From assembly GCA_011523655.1 (NCBI GenBank), contig WTGH01000041.1:1-64000 (forward strand): a stretch of 64,000 bases of DNA, in the 5' to 3' direction. Each line of letters starts with the position of its first letter. The first letter of the stretch is position 1. The notes beneath the pieces were generated by a model. That model was not told the origin of the DNA and did not search any database. It was given only the letters and a program-made list of their open reading frames with translations. Origin of the DNA: Rhodospirillaceae bacterium. Its GTDB lineage: Bacteria; Pseudomonadota; Alphaproteobacteria; Bin65. Positions 31,355 through 42,971 of this stretch are shown one piece after another. The position numbers were made by a program, and so were the translations under genes.

Positions 31355-31549
31355 CGCCGCCGGCGTCCGCCAGAACCGGGCTCAACGAAGAATAGACCGG
31401 GCCGGAACCGCATTCTACCGGAGTGCGCGATTGCCCCGGACCGGCTTCGGCGCATGGGGCTTCGCGATTCGGTCTTTTCAAACGCCCGGCATGGGCGTAT
31501 GAGCGCGCCCCGACATTCCGTATGGCCTTAACCTGTGCGAGAATGAGCA

Positions 31550-32755
31550 ATGAACATGCGCGTGTCTCCAACCCCGGATTCCTCCCCCGCCGCCGCGCCT
31601 GCCTGGACCCCCGGGATCGCCGCTGCGGTCGCTGCGCTGGCAGACGATCCGCAGCACCCGACCGGCCTGCCGGCGCCGTTCTATACCGACGATGCGATGC
31701 TGGCCCTGGAGCGCGACACGGTGCTGGCGACCGGCTGGACGGCGCTCGCCTTCGGCGCCGACGTGCCGGAGCCCGGCGACCTGTTCCCGGTCGATCTGGC
31801 CGGCCTGCCGCTGCTGCTGGTGCGGGGCCGCGACGGGGAATTGCGCGTCTTCCACAATGTCTGCCGCCATCGCGGCATGAAGCTGGTGGCGGAGCCGGGC
31901 AACGCCGGCCGGGTCATCAAATGCCCCTATCACGCCTGGTGCTACGGTCTCGACGGCAGCCTGAGCGCCACGCCCCATGTCGGCGGCCCCGGCGTCCACG
32001 AATGCGAGGGCTTCGATACCGGAGATTTCGGCCTCATGCCGGTGCGCAGCGGCGTCTGGCACGATACCGTCTTCGTCAATCTCGACGGCAAGGCGCCGCC
32101 GCTCGCCGAGGTGCTGGCGCCGCTGAAGGAACGCTGGGCGGCGTTCGAGGATGCAACGCTGGTTACAGAGGACGGCTTCGGCTTCGGCTTCGACCTGGCG
32201 ACCAACTGGAAGCTGCCGATCGAGAACTATCTCGAATCCTATCATCTGCCGACCATCCATCCCGGCCTCAACCGCTTCTCGCGCCTGGAGGACCATTACA
32301 ACATCGCCGGGCCGGGCGGCATCGCGGGCCAGGGCTCCACGGTCTGCCGCCCGCCGATGGACGAAGAGGGCCGCCGGCTGCCGACCCTCGACGGGCTGCC
32401 GGACGAATGGCTGGAAAAGGCCGAATATATCGCCGTCTTTCCCAACGTCATGTTCGGTATTCACCGCGACCATCTCTACAGCGTGATCGCGACGCCGGTT
32501 GCGCCGGGCCGCACGACCGAGCGGGCGCGCATCTACTGCTACAGCCCCGACGGCCTGTCCGGCGACCTGAAGGCGCTGCGCCGGCAGACGGTCGAGATCT
32601 GGCGCGGCATCTTCGCCGAAGACGTGATCCCCGTCGAAGGAATGCAGGCCGGCCGCCACTCGGCGGCGTTCGACGGCGGTGCGCTCACCCCGGTGATGGA
32701 CGCGCCGACCCGGCACTATCACGTCTGGCTCGCCCGGGCGCTGACCGGGCACTGA
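31550..32755 (+). CDS. Rieske aromatic ring-hydroxylating oxygenase alpha subunit
   Basis: NVCRHRGMKL...IKCPYHAWCYGLDG Rieske motif; NYLESYHLPTIHPGL Fe site. Confidence 0.93.
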   Translation: MNMRVSPTPDSSPAAAPAWTPGIAAAVAALADDPQHPTGLPAPFYTDDAMLALERDTVLATGWTALAFGADVPEPGDLFPVDLAGLPLLLVRGRDGELRVFHNVCRHRGMKLVAEPGNAGRVIKCPYHAWCYGLDGSLSATPHVGGPGVHECEGFDTGDFGLMPVRSGVWHDTVFVNLDGKAPPLAEVLAPLKERWAAFEDATLVTEDGFGFGFDLATNWKLPIENYLESYHLPTIHPGLNRFSRLEDHYNIAGPGGIAGQGSTVCRPPMDEEGRRLPTLDGLPDEWLEKAEYIAVFPNVMFGIHRDHLYSVIATPVAPGRTTERARIYCYSPDGLSGDLKALRRQTVEIWRGIFAEDVIPVEGMQAGRHSAAFDGGALTPVMDAPTRHYHVWLARALTGH

Positions 32756-32812
32756 CCGCGCGCCGACTGGGCGCCGGCCTCGCTGCCGGGAACGGTGGGG
32801 GTCCCTGAAACG

Positions 32813-32840
32813 CAAAACGGCGGACCGGGGCCCGCCGTTT
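32813..32840 (-). terminator. Rho-independent terminator downstream of rpmJ
   Basis: Minus strand AAACGGCGG...CCGCCGTTTTGC hairpin plus short T-run. Confidence 0.65.
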
Positions 32841-32871
32841 CAACCGTATCCGGGCAGGCGCCCCTGCCGTG

Positions 32872-32997
32872 TCAGCCCTGGCGCGCCTTGAACTTGCGCA
32901 CCGTCTTGCTGATCACATAGATGCGCCCGCGCCGGCGCACGACGCGGCAGTCCTTGTGGCGCTTCTTCAGGGTCTTGACGGAGCTTGCGACTTTCAT
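32872..32997 (-). CDS. rpmJ: 50S ribosomal protein L36
   Basis: [41 protein letters not shown]. Confidence 0.96.
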   Translation of the reverse strand: MKVASSVKTLKKRHKDCRVVRRRGRIYVISKTVRKFKARQG

Positions 32998-33106
32998 GGG
33001 TCCGGCGCCGGCTGGGGAAATCGATCCGAAGGCGGGCAGATAGGCCGGCGCCGGGCGGCTGTCAACCGCGCGTTCCGGCGCATTCCCGCCCGCATTCGGG
33101 GCAAGC

Positions 33107-33934
33107 TCAGGCAGCGGCCGCCGCGTCCCGCCGCCACACGACCGGGTAGAGGCCGCTGTCCATCGGGTCGCCGTCGCCCAGCGCATCGGTCATCAGAGGC
33201 TTCGCCGTGCCCGGCCTCGTATCGTAACGGGCGTCGTCGCCGGTATAGCGCACCGTGTAGCCGCGCCGGCGCACGTCGCTGCGCAGGTTGCCGCCGGCGC
33301 CGTGGACCGCCATGGCATGGAAGGCGATAACGTCGCCGGGTTCCATGTCCCAGGCGACGATGTCGTAGTTGCCGCGCGCCGCCTCGATATCCGGCATCGT
33401 CTCATAGTCCGGATTGTCGTCGTAGCTGCGGGTCACGGTCTTGCCGAACGGTTCGGGCTGGAACCAGCGGTCCCACAGGTGCGAGCCGCGGACGAATTCC
33501 AGGCGGCCGTTCTCCGCCGTGGTCGGGTCCAGCGCCAGCCAGAAGGACATGACCTGCCGGCCGCGCACCGGCCAGTAGGGCTGGTCGTTGTGCCAGCGGG
33601 TCCGGTTGACCGTCCCCGGCTCCTTCACGAAGAGCTGGTCGTAGAGCAGGTTGATCTTGGATGCGCCGAAGAACTGCGCCGCCAGCTCCGCCAGGCCGCT
33701 CCCGAAGCAGTAAGCGCGGAAATCCGGATCGTTCTGCCAGACGCGCAGATTGCCGTGGAACCGGCCCTCACCCTCGGCCTCGTAGCTGTGGCAGAACGGG
33801 CCGGGGTTCGCGATGTCCCGCTCGATCGCCGCGGCGACCCGCTCACGCCATTCCGGGCCGATGACGCCCTTCAGCAGGACGGCGCCGTCCGCCTCGAACG
33901 CCTCGATCTCCTGCGGGATGGCCCGGTACGGCAC
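33107..33934 (-). CDS. phytanoyl-CoA dioxygenase (PhyH) family protein
   Basis: [59 protein letters not shown]. Confidence 0.9.
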   Translation of the reverse strand: MPYRAIPQEIEAFEADGAVLLKGVIGPEWRERVAAAIERDIANPGPFCHSYEAEGEGRFHGNLRVWQNDPDFRAYCFGSGLAELAAQFFGASKINLLYDQLFVKEPGTVNRTRWHNDQPYWPVRGRQVMSFWLALDPTTAENGRLEFVRGSHLWDRWFQPEPFGKTVTRSYDDNPDYETMPDIEAARGNYDIVAWDMEPGDVIAFHAMAVHGAGGNLRSDVRRRGYTVRYTGDDARYDTRPGTAKPLMTDALGDGDPMDSGLYPVVWRRDAAAAA

Positions 33935-33937
33935 GGT

Positions 33938-34225
33938 TTATGCGCCCTCGGCGAGGATCGCGTGCATCTCGGCCGCGCCGGCGCGTTCGATCTTCGCCGC
34001 CTGGTATTCCTGCGATGTCCAGAATTCCCGCGCCCGCTCGACCGAGGGGAAGCGGATGACGACGACCCGGCGGGTCTCTTCAGGCCCCTCGAATGTCTCG
34101 GTTTCGCCGCCGCGCACCAGCCACTCGCCATCGTAGGCGGCGACCGCCGCTGGCGTGAGCGCCGCGTAATTCTTGTATTTCTCCGGATCGGTCACGTTCA
34201 CGAACGCGATGAAAATTCCTGCCAC
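33938..34225 (-). CDS. DUF1330 family protein
   Basis: FVNVTDPEKYKNYAALTPAAVAAYDGEWLVRGGETETFEG...IRFPSVERAREFWTSQEYQ. Confidence 0.9.
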   Translation of the reverse strand: MAGIFIAFVNVTDPEKYKNYAALTPAAVAAYDGEWLVRGGETETFEGPEETRRVVVIRFPSVERAREFWTSQEYQAAKIERAGAAEMHAILAEGA

Positions 34226-34418
34226 GGTATCCTCCTGCAATCCGGCTGCGCTGTCGGTAAGGCAGCCTTCCATACACAACCCGCCGGCGGTTGAGGAGTC
34301 GCCTGTCCCCATGGCCGCCGCCGGGGCCTCCCGCCCTGTTGCCAGTGCGGGCCGGGTAAGGCAGTTTGCCGCCGCATCATCCCCGGACCCTCGACAACGA
34401 CCAGCGGAGAAGACCGCC

Positions 34419-35150
34419 ATGCAGCTCAAGGACAAGGCAGCCATCGTCACCGGCGCGGCATCGGGCTTCGGCGAAGCCATCGCCCGGCGCTATGCCGCGG
34501 AGGGCGCGAACGTCGTCTGCGCCGACCTGAACGACCAGCTCGGCCGCAAGGTCGCCGACGAGATCGGCGGCGCCTATGTCCATGCCGACGTCGCCGACCG
34601 GGACGACGTGAAGGCCATGGTCGGCATGGCGGTCGACCGCTACGGCCGCCTCGACACCATGGTCAACAATGCCGGCATCACCCACGTCAACCGGCCGATG
34701 CTGGAGGTCGGCGAAGAGGAATTCGACCGCATCTTCGCCGTCAACGTGAAGGCGATCTACCTGGCGGCGCTGGAGATCGTGCCGCTGATGCGCGAGCAGG
34801 GCGGCGGCTGCATCATCAACACGGCATCGACCGCCGGCCTGCGCCCGCGGCCGGGGCTCACCTGGTACAACGCCTCGAAGGGCGCGGCGATCACCATGAC
34901 CAAGTCGATGGCGGCGGAACTCGGCCCGGACAATATCCGGGTCAACGCGATCTGCCCGGTCGCCGGCGATACGCCGCTGCTGCCTTCCTTCCTTGGCGCC
35001 AACACCCGCGCGGCCTTCGAGGCGACGGTGCCGCTCGGCCGGCTCTGCACCTCCGAGGATGTCGCCAAGGCCGCCCTGTGGCTGGCCAGCGACGAGGCAA
35101 GCTTCATCACCGGTGTCGCCTTCCCGGTCGACGGCGGACGGGGCGTGTAG
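34419..35150 (+). CDS. short-chain dehydrogenase/reductase
   Basis: AAIVTGAASGFGEAIARRYA, NNAGITH, YNASKGA. Confidence 0.95.
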   Translation: MQLKDKAAIVTGAASGFGEAIARRYAAEGANVVCADLNDQLGRKVADEIGGAYVHADVADRDDVKAMVGMAVDRYGRLDTMVNNAGITHVNRPMLEVGEEEFDRIFAVNVKAIYLAALEIVPLMREQGGGCIINTASTAGLRPRPGLTWYNASKGAAITMTKSMAAELGPDNIRVNAICPVAGDTPLLPSFLGANTRAAFEATVPLGRLCTSEDVAKAALWLASDEASFITGVAFPVDGGRGV

Positions 35151-35153
35151 GCG

Positions 35154-37757
35154 TCAAGCCGCCGCGTCGGCGTCCGGCGCCGGCTTGAGCAGGCTGAAGA
35201 AGGCCGGGAGGGCGATCAGGTAGAGGGCGGCGGCGGAGAGCAGCAGGGTCTGCTGGCCGAACAGTACGTTGACGATCGGCACGGCGACCGCGCCGACGAC
35301 GGAGAAAGTGCCGTTGATCCCCCAGGCCCACAGGAAAAACCGCTCCTTGCCGAGGCGCGAGAGCATCGTCATGCCGGTCGGGAAGGGGAAGCCCATCAGG
35401 AAGGCCGCCGGCGCGATCAGCAGGATGCAGGTGGCGATGCGCAGCGGGTAGGGCCACTGGCCGATCGCGCCGAGCACCGGATCGAACAGCAGGGCGCCCA
35501 GCGCCACCAGCGCCGCGATGCCGAGGAAAATCCGGGGCATGACGCGCCGGCAATCCGCAACGAAACGCCCGCTGGCCAGCGAGCCCAGGCCGGAGAAAAA
35601 CAGCATGCTGGTGATCAGCACAGTCGCCGAAATGGTCGGGTTCGAGAGCGCCACCAGGAACTTGCCGATCAGGCCGACCTCGATGGTGATGTAGCCGGCG
35701 CCGAGGCAGAAGAAGTAGACGAAAATGCCGACCTTGCCGGGCTGGCGCGAAAAGATCGTGCGCCATCCCGCAGCCACCGGAATCATCATCAGGAAGACGC
35801 CGAAGATCGTCGCGATGACCAGAGTCGCCCAGAGCAGCAGATAGCCCCATTCGTCGGACACGGCTTCGAGCTGGTCGAGAAAGTGCGGGATTTCCGGCGC
35901 CTTGATATAGGCGGCGAAATAGGGCCGGTTGTCGGTCAGCGGGCGGGTGTCGAAGACGTATTTTTCCTGCACCTCGGCAAACTCGCCGGCCAGCATGTGG
36001 CTCAGCATCAGCCGGTAGAGATTCTGCCAGGTCGGCGCCGGCCGGTCCGCGTCCCTGCCGTCCGGCGCCCCGTGGCCCCCGGACCCGGCTTCGGCCTTGC
36101 CGACGATGAAATGGGAGGCCCGATAGGTCCGCCAGATGCGTGCGGCGTCCTGCGGATCGAATCGGGACGCACCGGCCGGGCCGCCGGGCGCGTGCAGCAG
36201 TTCCCACGACATGTCCTCCGACCACGCCGTCAGGGCCGCGGTCTCGGACGGGGTAAAGCCGTTCTTCTTGTACAGAACCGTGACGGTCGAGAGATAGGTG
36301 TGGAAGATGAAGAGCCTGTCCCGGGCCCTGTCGCCGTCGAGGCCGCGGGCCGCAGCGGCCACGGTGGCGAACAGCTTGGGCACCGATTTCGGCAGGTCCT
36401 CCTTGTTCCACAGGGTGATCGCGAGCACGCCGTCCGGCTTGAGCGCGCGCATGTAGTCCTGCAGGGTCTCCAGGGTGTAATTGTATTTCTCGACGATGGC
36501 GAAGCCGCCGGCGTGGCTGAGGCCGGTCGAATCGGCGAGGCTCAGGTCGACGACGTCGTAGCGGTCCCGGACCCCGGCGAGATGGAGCCGCCCGTCATAG
36601 GGGACGATCCGGACCTTGGCGTCGTTGAGCGGATTGCCGGTCAGGCGGGTAATCGGCCCGTCGCCGGTCAGCGCCCGGAGCAGCGCCGGATTGCTTTCGG
36701 CAACGGTGAGCGACCTGGCGTCGGCGGCGAGGCCGACGTTCGACGAGATGCCGCCGCCCAGCTGGACCACGAAGACGTCCGGCCGCTTCTTGACGATGTA
36801 GGGCGCGTACATCGGCAGGAATTCGAAATAGGCCTGCTGCGCCCGCGGGATCCGCTTCATCGCCCCGATGGGGCCGTCGGAATCGATGTAGAGCGCCAGA
36901 TAGGCGTTCTTCGGCATCGACTCGAGATTGACCGAGGCGTTGTCGCTCAGCCCCGGCGCAAAATGCAGGTAGGAACTGGCGTAGCCCTCGAGCAGGCCGA
37001 AGGGGGAATAATCGCGGTAGATGCGCTTCGAATCCGGGAACTTGCGGGCGTAGCTGACGCCCTTGAACTGGTTGACCTCGATCCGTGTGTGGCTTGCCGA
37101 GACCCACAGCGCGCCGGCGCCCAGCATGGCGGCGATGGCGAGCGGCACCCAGGCGCGCGCGGCGCCGAACCACACCGTCGCGGCGAGCGCCCACAGGCCG
37201 AAGGGGATCAGCAGGATCCAGTCCGGCGGCACGACATAAAGGCCGGCGAGGAAGACCAGCCCGCACAGGCCGGAGCCGGCGAGGTCGGCGAAGTAGACCT
37301 TCCCGAACACCGCCTGGCCGCGCAGGAATACCAGCCCGAGGAAAAGGGCGCCGGGCAGGAACGGAATGAAATAGACCAGAAACAGATAGAAGAGCCGGAA
37401 CTTCTGCTCCGGGTTGGCGACCAGCTCGATCGGGTTGAAGCCGAGCGACTGGGCGACGGCGTTCGACAGCAGCATGAGCGGTCCGAAAACGATGAGCGCG
37501 CCGGTAATCAGCGGCTCCCAGTATTTCCGGAAGGCCGGCATACTCACGCACATCGCCGCGCTCATCACGCCGAAGCCGAGCATGGCGATCGAGATCACGA
37601 ACGAGCCGAAATGCGACCAGGTTCCGACCGCGAAGACCCGCATGATGCCGATCTGCAGCGCGATGATCGCGCCGGCGATCAGACCGACCGAAACATAGAA
37701 CGACAGGTCGAGCGCGCGGCGCTCCATGCCGGCAGAATTGGCGGAGGAAACTGTCAA
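35154..37757 (-). CDS. large polytopic membrane protein with spermidine synthase-like domain
   Basis: 867 aa, N- and C-terminal hydrophobic helices, central 'VVQLGGGISSNVGLA...VVDLSLADSTGLS' methyltransferase-like fold. Confidence 0.75.
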   Translation of the reverse strand: MTVSSANSAGMERRALDLSFYVSVGLIAGAIIALQIGIMRVFAVGTWSHFGSFVISIAMLGFGVMSAAMCVSMPAFRKYWEPLITGALIVFGPLMLLSNAVAQSLGFNPIELVANPEQKFRLFYLFLVYFIPFLPGALFLGLVFLRGQAVFGKVYFADLAGSGLCGLVFLAGLYVVPPDWILLIPFGLWALAATVWFGAARAWVPLAIAAMLGAGALWVSASHTRIEVNQFKGVSYARKFPDSKRIYRDYSPFGLLEGYASSYLHFAPGLSDNASVNLESMPKNAYLALYIDSDGPIGAMKRIPRAQQAYFEFLPMYAPYIVKKRPDVFVVQLGGGISSNVGLAADARSLTVAESNPALLRALTGDGPITRLTGNPLNDAKVRIVPYDGRLHLAGVRDRYDVVDLSLADSTGLSHAGGFAIVEKYNYTLETLQDYMRALKPDGVLAITLWNKEDLPKSVPKLFATVAAAARGLDGDRARDRLFIFHTYLSTVTVLYKKNGFTPSETAALTAWSEDMSWELLHAPGGPAGASRFDPQDAARIWRTYRASHFIVGKAEAGSGGHGAPDGRDADRPAPTWQNLYRLMLSHMLAGEFAEVQEKYVFDTRPLTDNRPYFAAYIKAPEIPHFLDQLEAVSDEWGYLLLWATLVIATIFGVFLMMIPVAAGWRTIFSRQPGKVGIFVYFFCLGAGYITIEVGLIGKFLVALSNPTISATVLITSMLFFSGLGSLASGRFVADCRRVMPRIFLGIAALVALGALLFDPVLGAIGQWPYPLRIATCILLIAPAAFLMGFPFPTGMTMLSRLGKERFFLWAWGINGTFSVVGAVAVPIVNVLFGQQTLLLSAAALYLIALPAFFSLLKPAPDADAAA

Positions 37758-37825
37758 GGCGCCGGACTTTTCATCGAACCGAAGGCCGAATCCGTGTGGA
37801 CACGAATTGGAAGCGGCCAGCCGGC

Positions 37826-37943
37826 GCGCCCTTCGATACGCCCCGGATTACATCCGGGGCTACTCAGGGTGAGGGAGAGGGTAGGACAGGCCACAAACTC
37901 CCCTCATCCCGAGTAGGCGCGCCAGCGCCGTATCGAGGGGTCG
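37826..37943. repeat. inverted-repeat element (~118 bp)
   Basis: Arms TTCGATACG...CTACTCAGGGTGAG and CTCATCCCGAGTAG...CGTATCGAGGG. Confidence 0.7.
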
Positions 37944-37991
37944 ACCGGCCAAGGAAATCGTGTGTCTGCCCCACGCAAGTCGCAAATCGCC

Positions 37992-38966
37992 CTAGTCCCG
38001 GCCCCAGCGCGAAACGGTCTTGCCGCCCCGATACTTGGTGAGCGCCACGAAGCTCACCTTGCGCTTGCAGCGCTGTTTTTCCGCCCGGCTGCATTGGGCG
38101 GCATAGATATCGTGCCGCTTGATGCGGATGCGGCCGGTCTCGCTTCTTGTCTTGGTCAGCTTGAGCAATGACTGGGCGCCGGGCGGGCCGACCGGGATGA
38201 CCATCACGCCGCCGTCCGCCAGCTGCTTCACCAGCGGCGGCGGGATGTGGTCGATGCCGGCGGTCACGATGATCTTGTCGAAGGGCGCATGCTCCGCCCA
38301 GCCGAAATAGCCGTCGGCGGTCTTCCGCAGGACCCGGGCGAATTCGATATATTTGGCATCGGTCAGCTTGTCGAGGATCCGGTCCGTCGACTCGGAAAGG
38401 GACGGAATGATCTCCACCGAATAGACGTGCGGCGTCAGATAGGTCAGGAGCGCCGCCTGATAGCCGGAGCCGGTACCGATCTCGAGCACCCTGTCGCCGG
38501 GCTGGACATCCAGTTCCGAGGTCATGCGGCCCACGATGTGCGGGCCGGAAATCGTCACGCCGCAGCCGATATCGAGAAAGGTATGGGCGTAGGTCCGCGC
38601 TGCGCTGCCGCTGCGGGAAAACTCTTCGCGCGCGGTCGCCAGGAAGGCGCGCTTCTCCTTGTCCCGCCACAGGTCGAAATTCTCGATCATGGCGAGATAG
38701 CGCTCCCACTTCGCGCGCAGGAAGTCCGGCTTGTCGCCCCGGGCCTTGTGCATGAAGGCGGCGAAGGTCTCGAAATCTTCCAGCGGCGGGCTGAAGCCGG
38801 AATCGGAAGCGCCGCCGGCGCCGGTCGCCGGTTCGCCGGTGACCAGAATCGTGTCGGCAATCCGGGCGCAGCCGGCGGCCTCGGCCGACAAACCGGCCAA
38901 GAGGACCCCGACAATAAAGACAGGGGCGGCAGCCGCCACCCGGATGTGCGGATGCGCAAAACGCAT
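37992..38966 (-). CDS. pcm: protein-L-isoaspartate O-methyltransferase
   Basis: LDVQPGDRVLEIGTGSGYQAALLTYL, VTAGIDHIPPPLVKQLADGGVMVIPVG. Confidence 0.93.
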   Translation of the reverse strand: MRFAHPHIRVAAAAPVFIVGVLLAGLSAEAAGCARIADTILVTGEPATGAGGASDSGFSPPLEDFETFAAFMHKARGDKPDFLRAKWERYLAMIENFDLWRDKEKRAFLATAREEFSRSGSAARTYAHTFLDIGCGVTISGPHIVGRMTSELDVQPGDRVLEIGTGSGYQAALLTYLTPHVYSVEIIPSLSESTDRILDKLTDAKYIEFARVLRKTADGYFGWAEHAPFDKIIVTAGIDHIPPPLVKQLADGGVMVIPVGPPGAQSLLKLTKTRSETGRIRIKRHDIYAAQCSRAEKQRCKRKVSFVALTKYRGGKTVSRWGRD

Positions 38967-39176
38967 GAAACGCCTTTCCCTTGGCGGAAAACCGCAGCTA
39001 CCGACGCCCGATCGGCATCCTGGGGAGACTGAGAATCGGCCTAAAACCGGCAGAAATATGACGCCTCCCCCTGACCCTGTCTATACGCGCCGACGCGGCC
39101 ATTGCTCAACCCGAACGCGGTCAAATACAGGTGAAGGCGGAAATGTCGACCGCGGAAATTGCGAAGCCGTCGGCGC

Positions 39177-40856
<1,680 letters not shown>

Positions 40857-41118
40857 GGTTTCGAAGGTTCGGGGGCGCAGTTCGGTGAAGGCGGCGGGTT
40901 GCGGCGCGAGATAGATCGGAACGGATGCGCAAGGCAGGCGCGGCGATGTCGCGGCGCCCTTCGGCACGGCCATTTTGCGCCGGCGCGCGTTTGTCGATGT
41001 TCGAAAAGGCCGTCTTGAATGGCGCAACCAGGCGGCTTACGCGGTGCGCGATCCGAACAGTTGCCGGTGCGGCGAAGACCGCGTAATTGTCGAGCGGCCG
41101 CACGGGAAAGCCAGGAAA

Positions 41119-42225
41119 ATGACCCTCTACGCAGATTCGCAATATCCGGTGCGAGAAGATCTCGACGCCGTTCATGCCAGACATCTCGATCAGTTGGCAG
41201 ACCCCGGCACCTGGGGTACCGGCGCGCAGCGCCTGGCGGTCGCCAGAGAGGTTCGCCAGGCGTGTTATGACGCGGGTACGCAGGAAGAACCGGAAGACAC
41301 CGGCCCGCTGAGCAACGTCAAACTGCCGGAGGCGGTCTGCGCGACGGTCCGGAAACTGGCTGTCGCGCCCAGGGATTTCGACGAGGATTCCTATGAAGAA
41401 GCCAGGGACGGCGGTCTCAGCGACGAGGAATATGTCGAAATTGTCGGCATCGTATCGCGCCTGACCTGCATGGATGTGTTTGCCCGCGGCATTGGGGTTC
41501 CGCTACGTCCCCTGCCGGCCGCGCGCGACGGCCGTCCGTCCCGGGTCCGCCCCCGGGTCGCCAGGAAGGAAATGGCCTGGGTGCCCACCGTTCCGAACCT
41601 CCCCGAGGGCGGCGAGGAGGCCGCCGAGATGTACGGCGAGGACTATCGGCCCTACATCATCCGGTCGGTCAGTCTGGTGCCGGATGAAGTGCGGCGGCAT
41701 CTTGAACTGGAAGAAGTGCAATACCTTCCAATGAAGAGTATTTTCATCAAGGATTTTCAGCATCATGAGGGGTTCACACGCGCCCAGGTCGAACTGATTG
41801 CGGGCCGGGTATCCGCCCTCAACGAGTGCTTCTACTGAACAGCGGGCCACGCCTGGTTCCTCCGTGAGAGTGGACGCGTAACCGGCCTCACCGTCAATCT
41901 GGCGGCACTGCTCGACCCGGATCAGGACAGCGGGGTGCCCGGCGGCAGGGAAATCCTGGCCTTTGCCGATGCCGTCATCGGACCCGACCGGGCCGCACTG
42001 GACCGGGCGCGGCAGAACCTCGCCGACGCCGTCGGGCCGGTGGCGGTATCGGCGGCGGCGGCCATTGCCGCGACCTTCACCAAGAACGATCGCATGGCCA
42101 ATGGCACCGGCATTCCGTCCGAGCTGAAAATGTTGCGGAATTCCAGGGAGATCCGGGCGGAACTCGGGTTAAATGTCTTCCGGTCGTCGGCGAGCACGTT
42201 CAGGCACTATCCCGACGACAGATAG
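41119..42225 (+). CDS. AhpD/carboxymuconolactone decarboxylase-like protein, candidate selenoprotein (UGA at 41836..41838 read through)
   Basis: RVSALNECFY[UGA]TAGHAWFLRESG; same frame open to 42225 (TAG). Confidence 0.7.
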
Positions 42226-42253
42226 CCGGCCGGCGGAAGGCCGGCGCCGGGTT

Positions 42254-42832
42254 CTACTTCTCGATATAGCCGAGCGTGATCGGGTGCCCCTTTCGCTGTT
42301 CTTCCGCAGCCCCGGTGTGCTTTCCCGAGTTCCAGCCGACGGGGCGCAGCACGCGCTCGGCGAAGTCGATCGACTCCTGGTCGGTGACCGTTGCGATGGT
42401 ATCGTTCCAGCGGTTCAGGAAGCCGCCGACCGCGATCACCGCCAGTATCTCGATGATCTGGTCGTTCGAATAGTGCTTGCGCAGTTCGACGTAGTTCTCC
42501 GGTTCGACGGCGTTTGGCGAAACGCCCGCCGCAAACGCCAGGTCGAGGGCCGCCCGCTCGGCATCCGAAAATTCTGGAGAGGTCTGATAGGTCCAGAGCG
42601 CCTGGATTCTCTCATCCGCGACTCCGAGCTTATGGAGGTGGTAGGAGCCGTGGGACTGGCAATGCAGACATCCGCTTGCCAGGCTCGCGGCCGTGAAGAT
42701 CAGCTGTTTGAGTTCTCCGTCGATGCCGCGGCCCGGAAAGACGAGCCTCAGGAGATCGTTCACCATCTGCCGCAGTTCGGGCCAATGGTGCATCTCGAGC
42801 TGTTGCCGGCTTTCATATCCTGTCGCTGCCAT
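42254..42832 (-). CDS. carboxymuconolactone decarboxylase/AhpD-like protein, CxxC form
   Basis: IFTAASLASGCLHCQSHGSYHLHKLG. Confidence 0.88.
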   Translation of the reverse strand: MAATGYESRQQLEMHHWPELRQMVNDLLRLVFPGRGIDGELKQLIFTAASLASGCLHCQSHGSYHLHKLGVADERIQALWTYQTSPEFSDAERAALDLAFAAGVSPNAVEPENYVELRKHYSNDQIIEILAVIAVGGFLNRWNDTIATVTDQESIDFAERVLRPVGWNSGKHTGAAEEQRKGHPITLGYIEK

Positions 42833-42971
42833 AAGCTTCCTCCCGGGGCCGATCGTCGGCGGTGAAGCCAGTTTCCCGATCGGGTCGTCTATTGCAATAC
42901 GTTCATCGGCTGCAGCGGATCGCCGGCCGGCAGATCGGCGGTGGCTCGCCTCCGGTCGGCATGACGGTCGG

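Noticed and set aside
35154-37757. Spermidine synthase-like membrane protein as a novel system
   Set aside because: Large membrane-embedded spermidine-synthase-like proteins are widespread; nothing in the neighbourhood suggests a special system.
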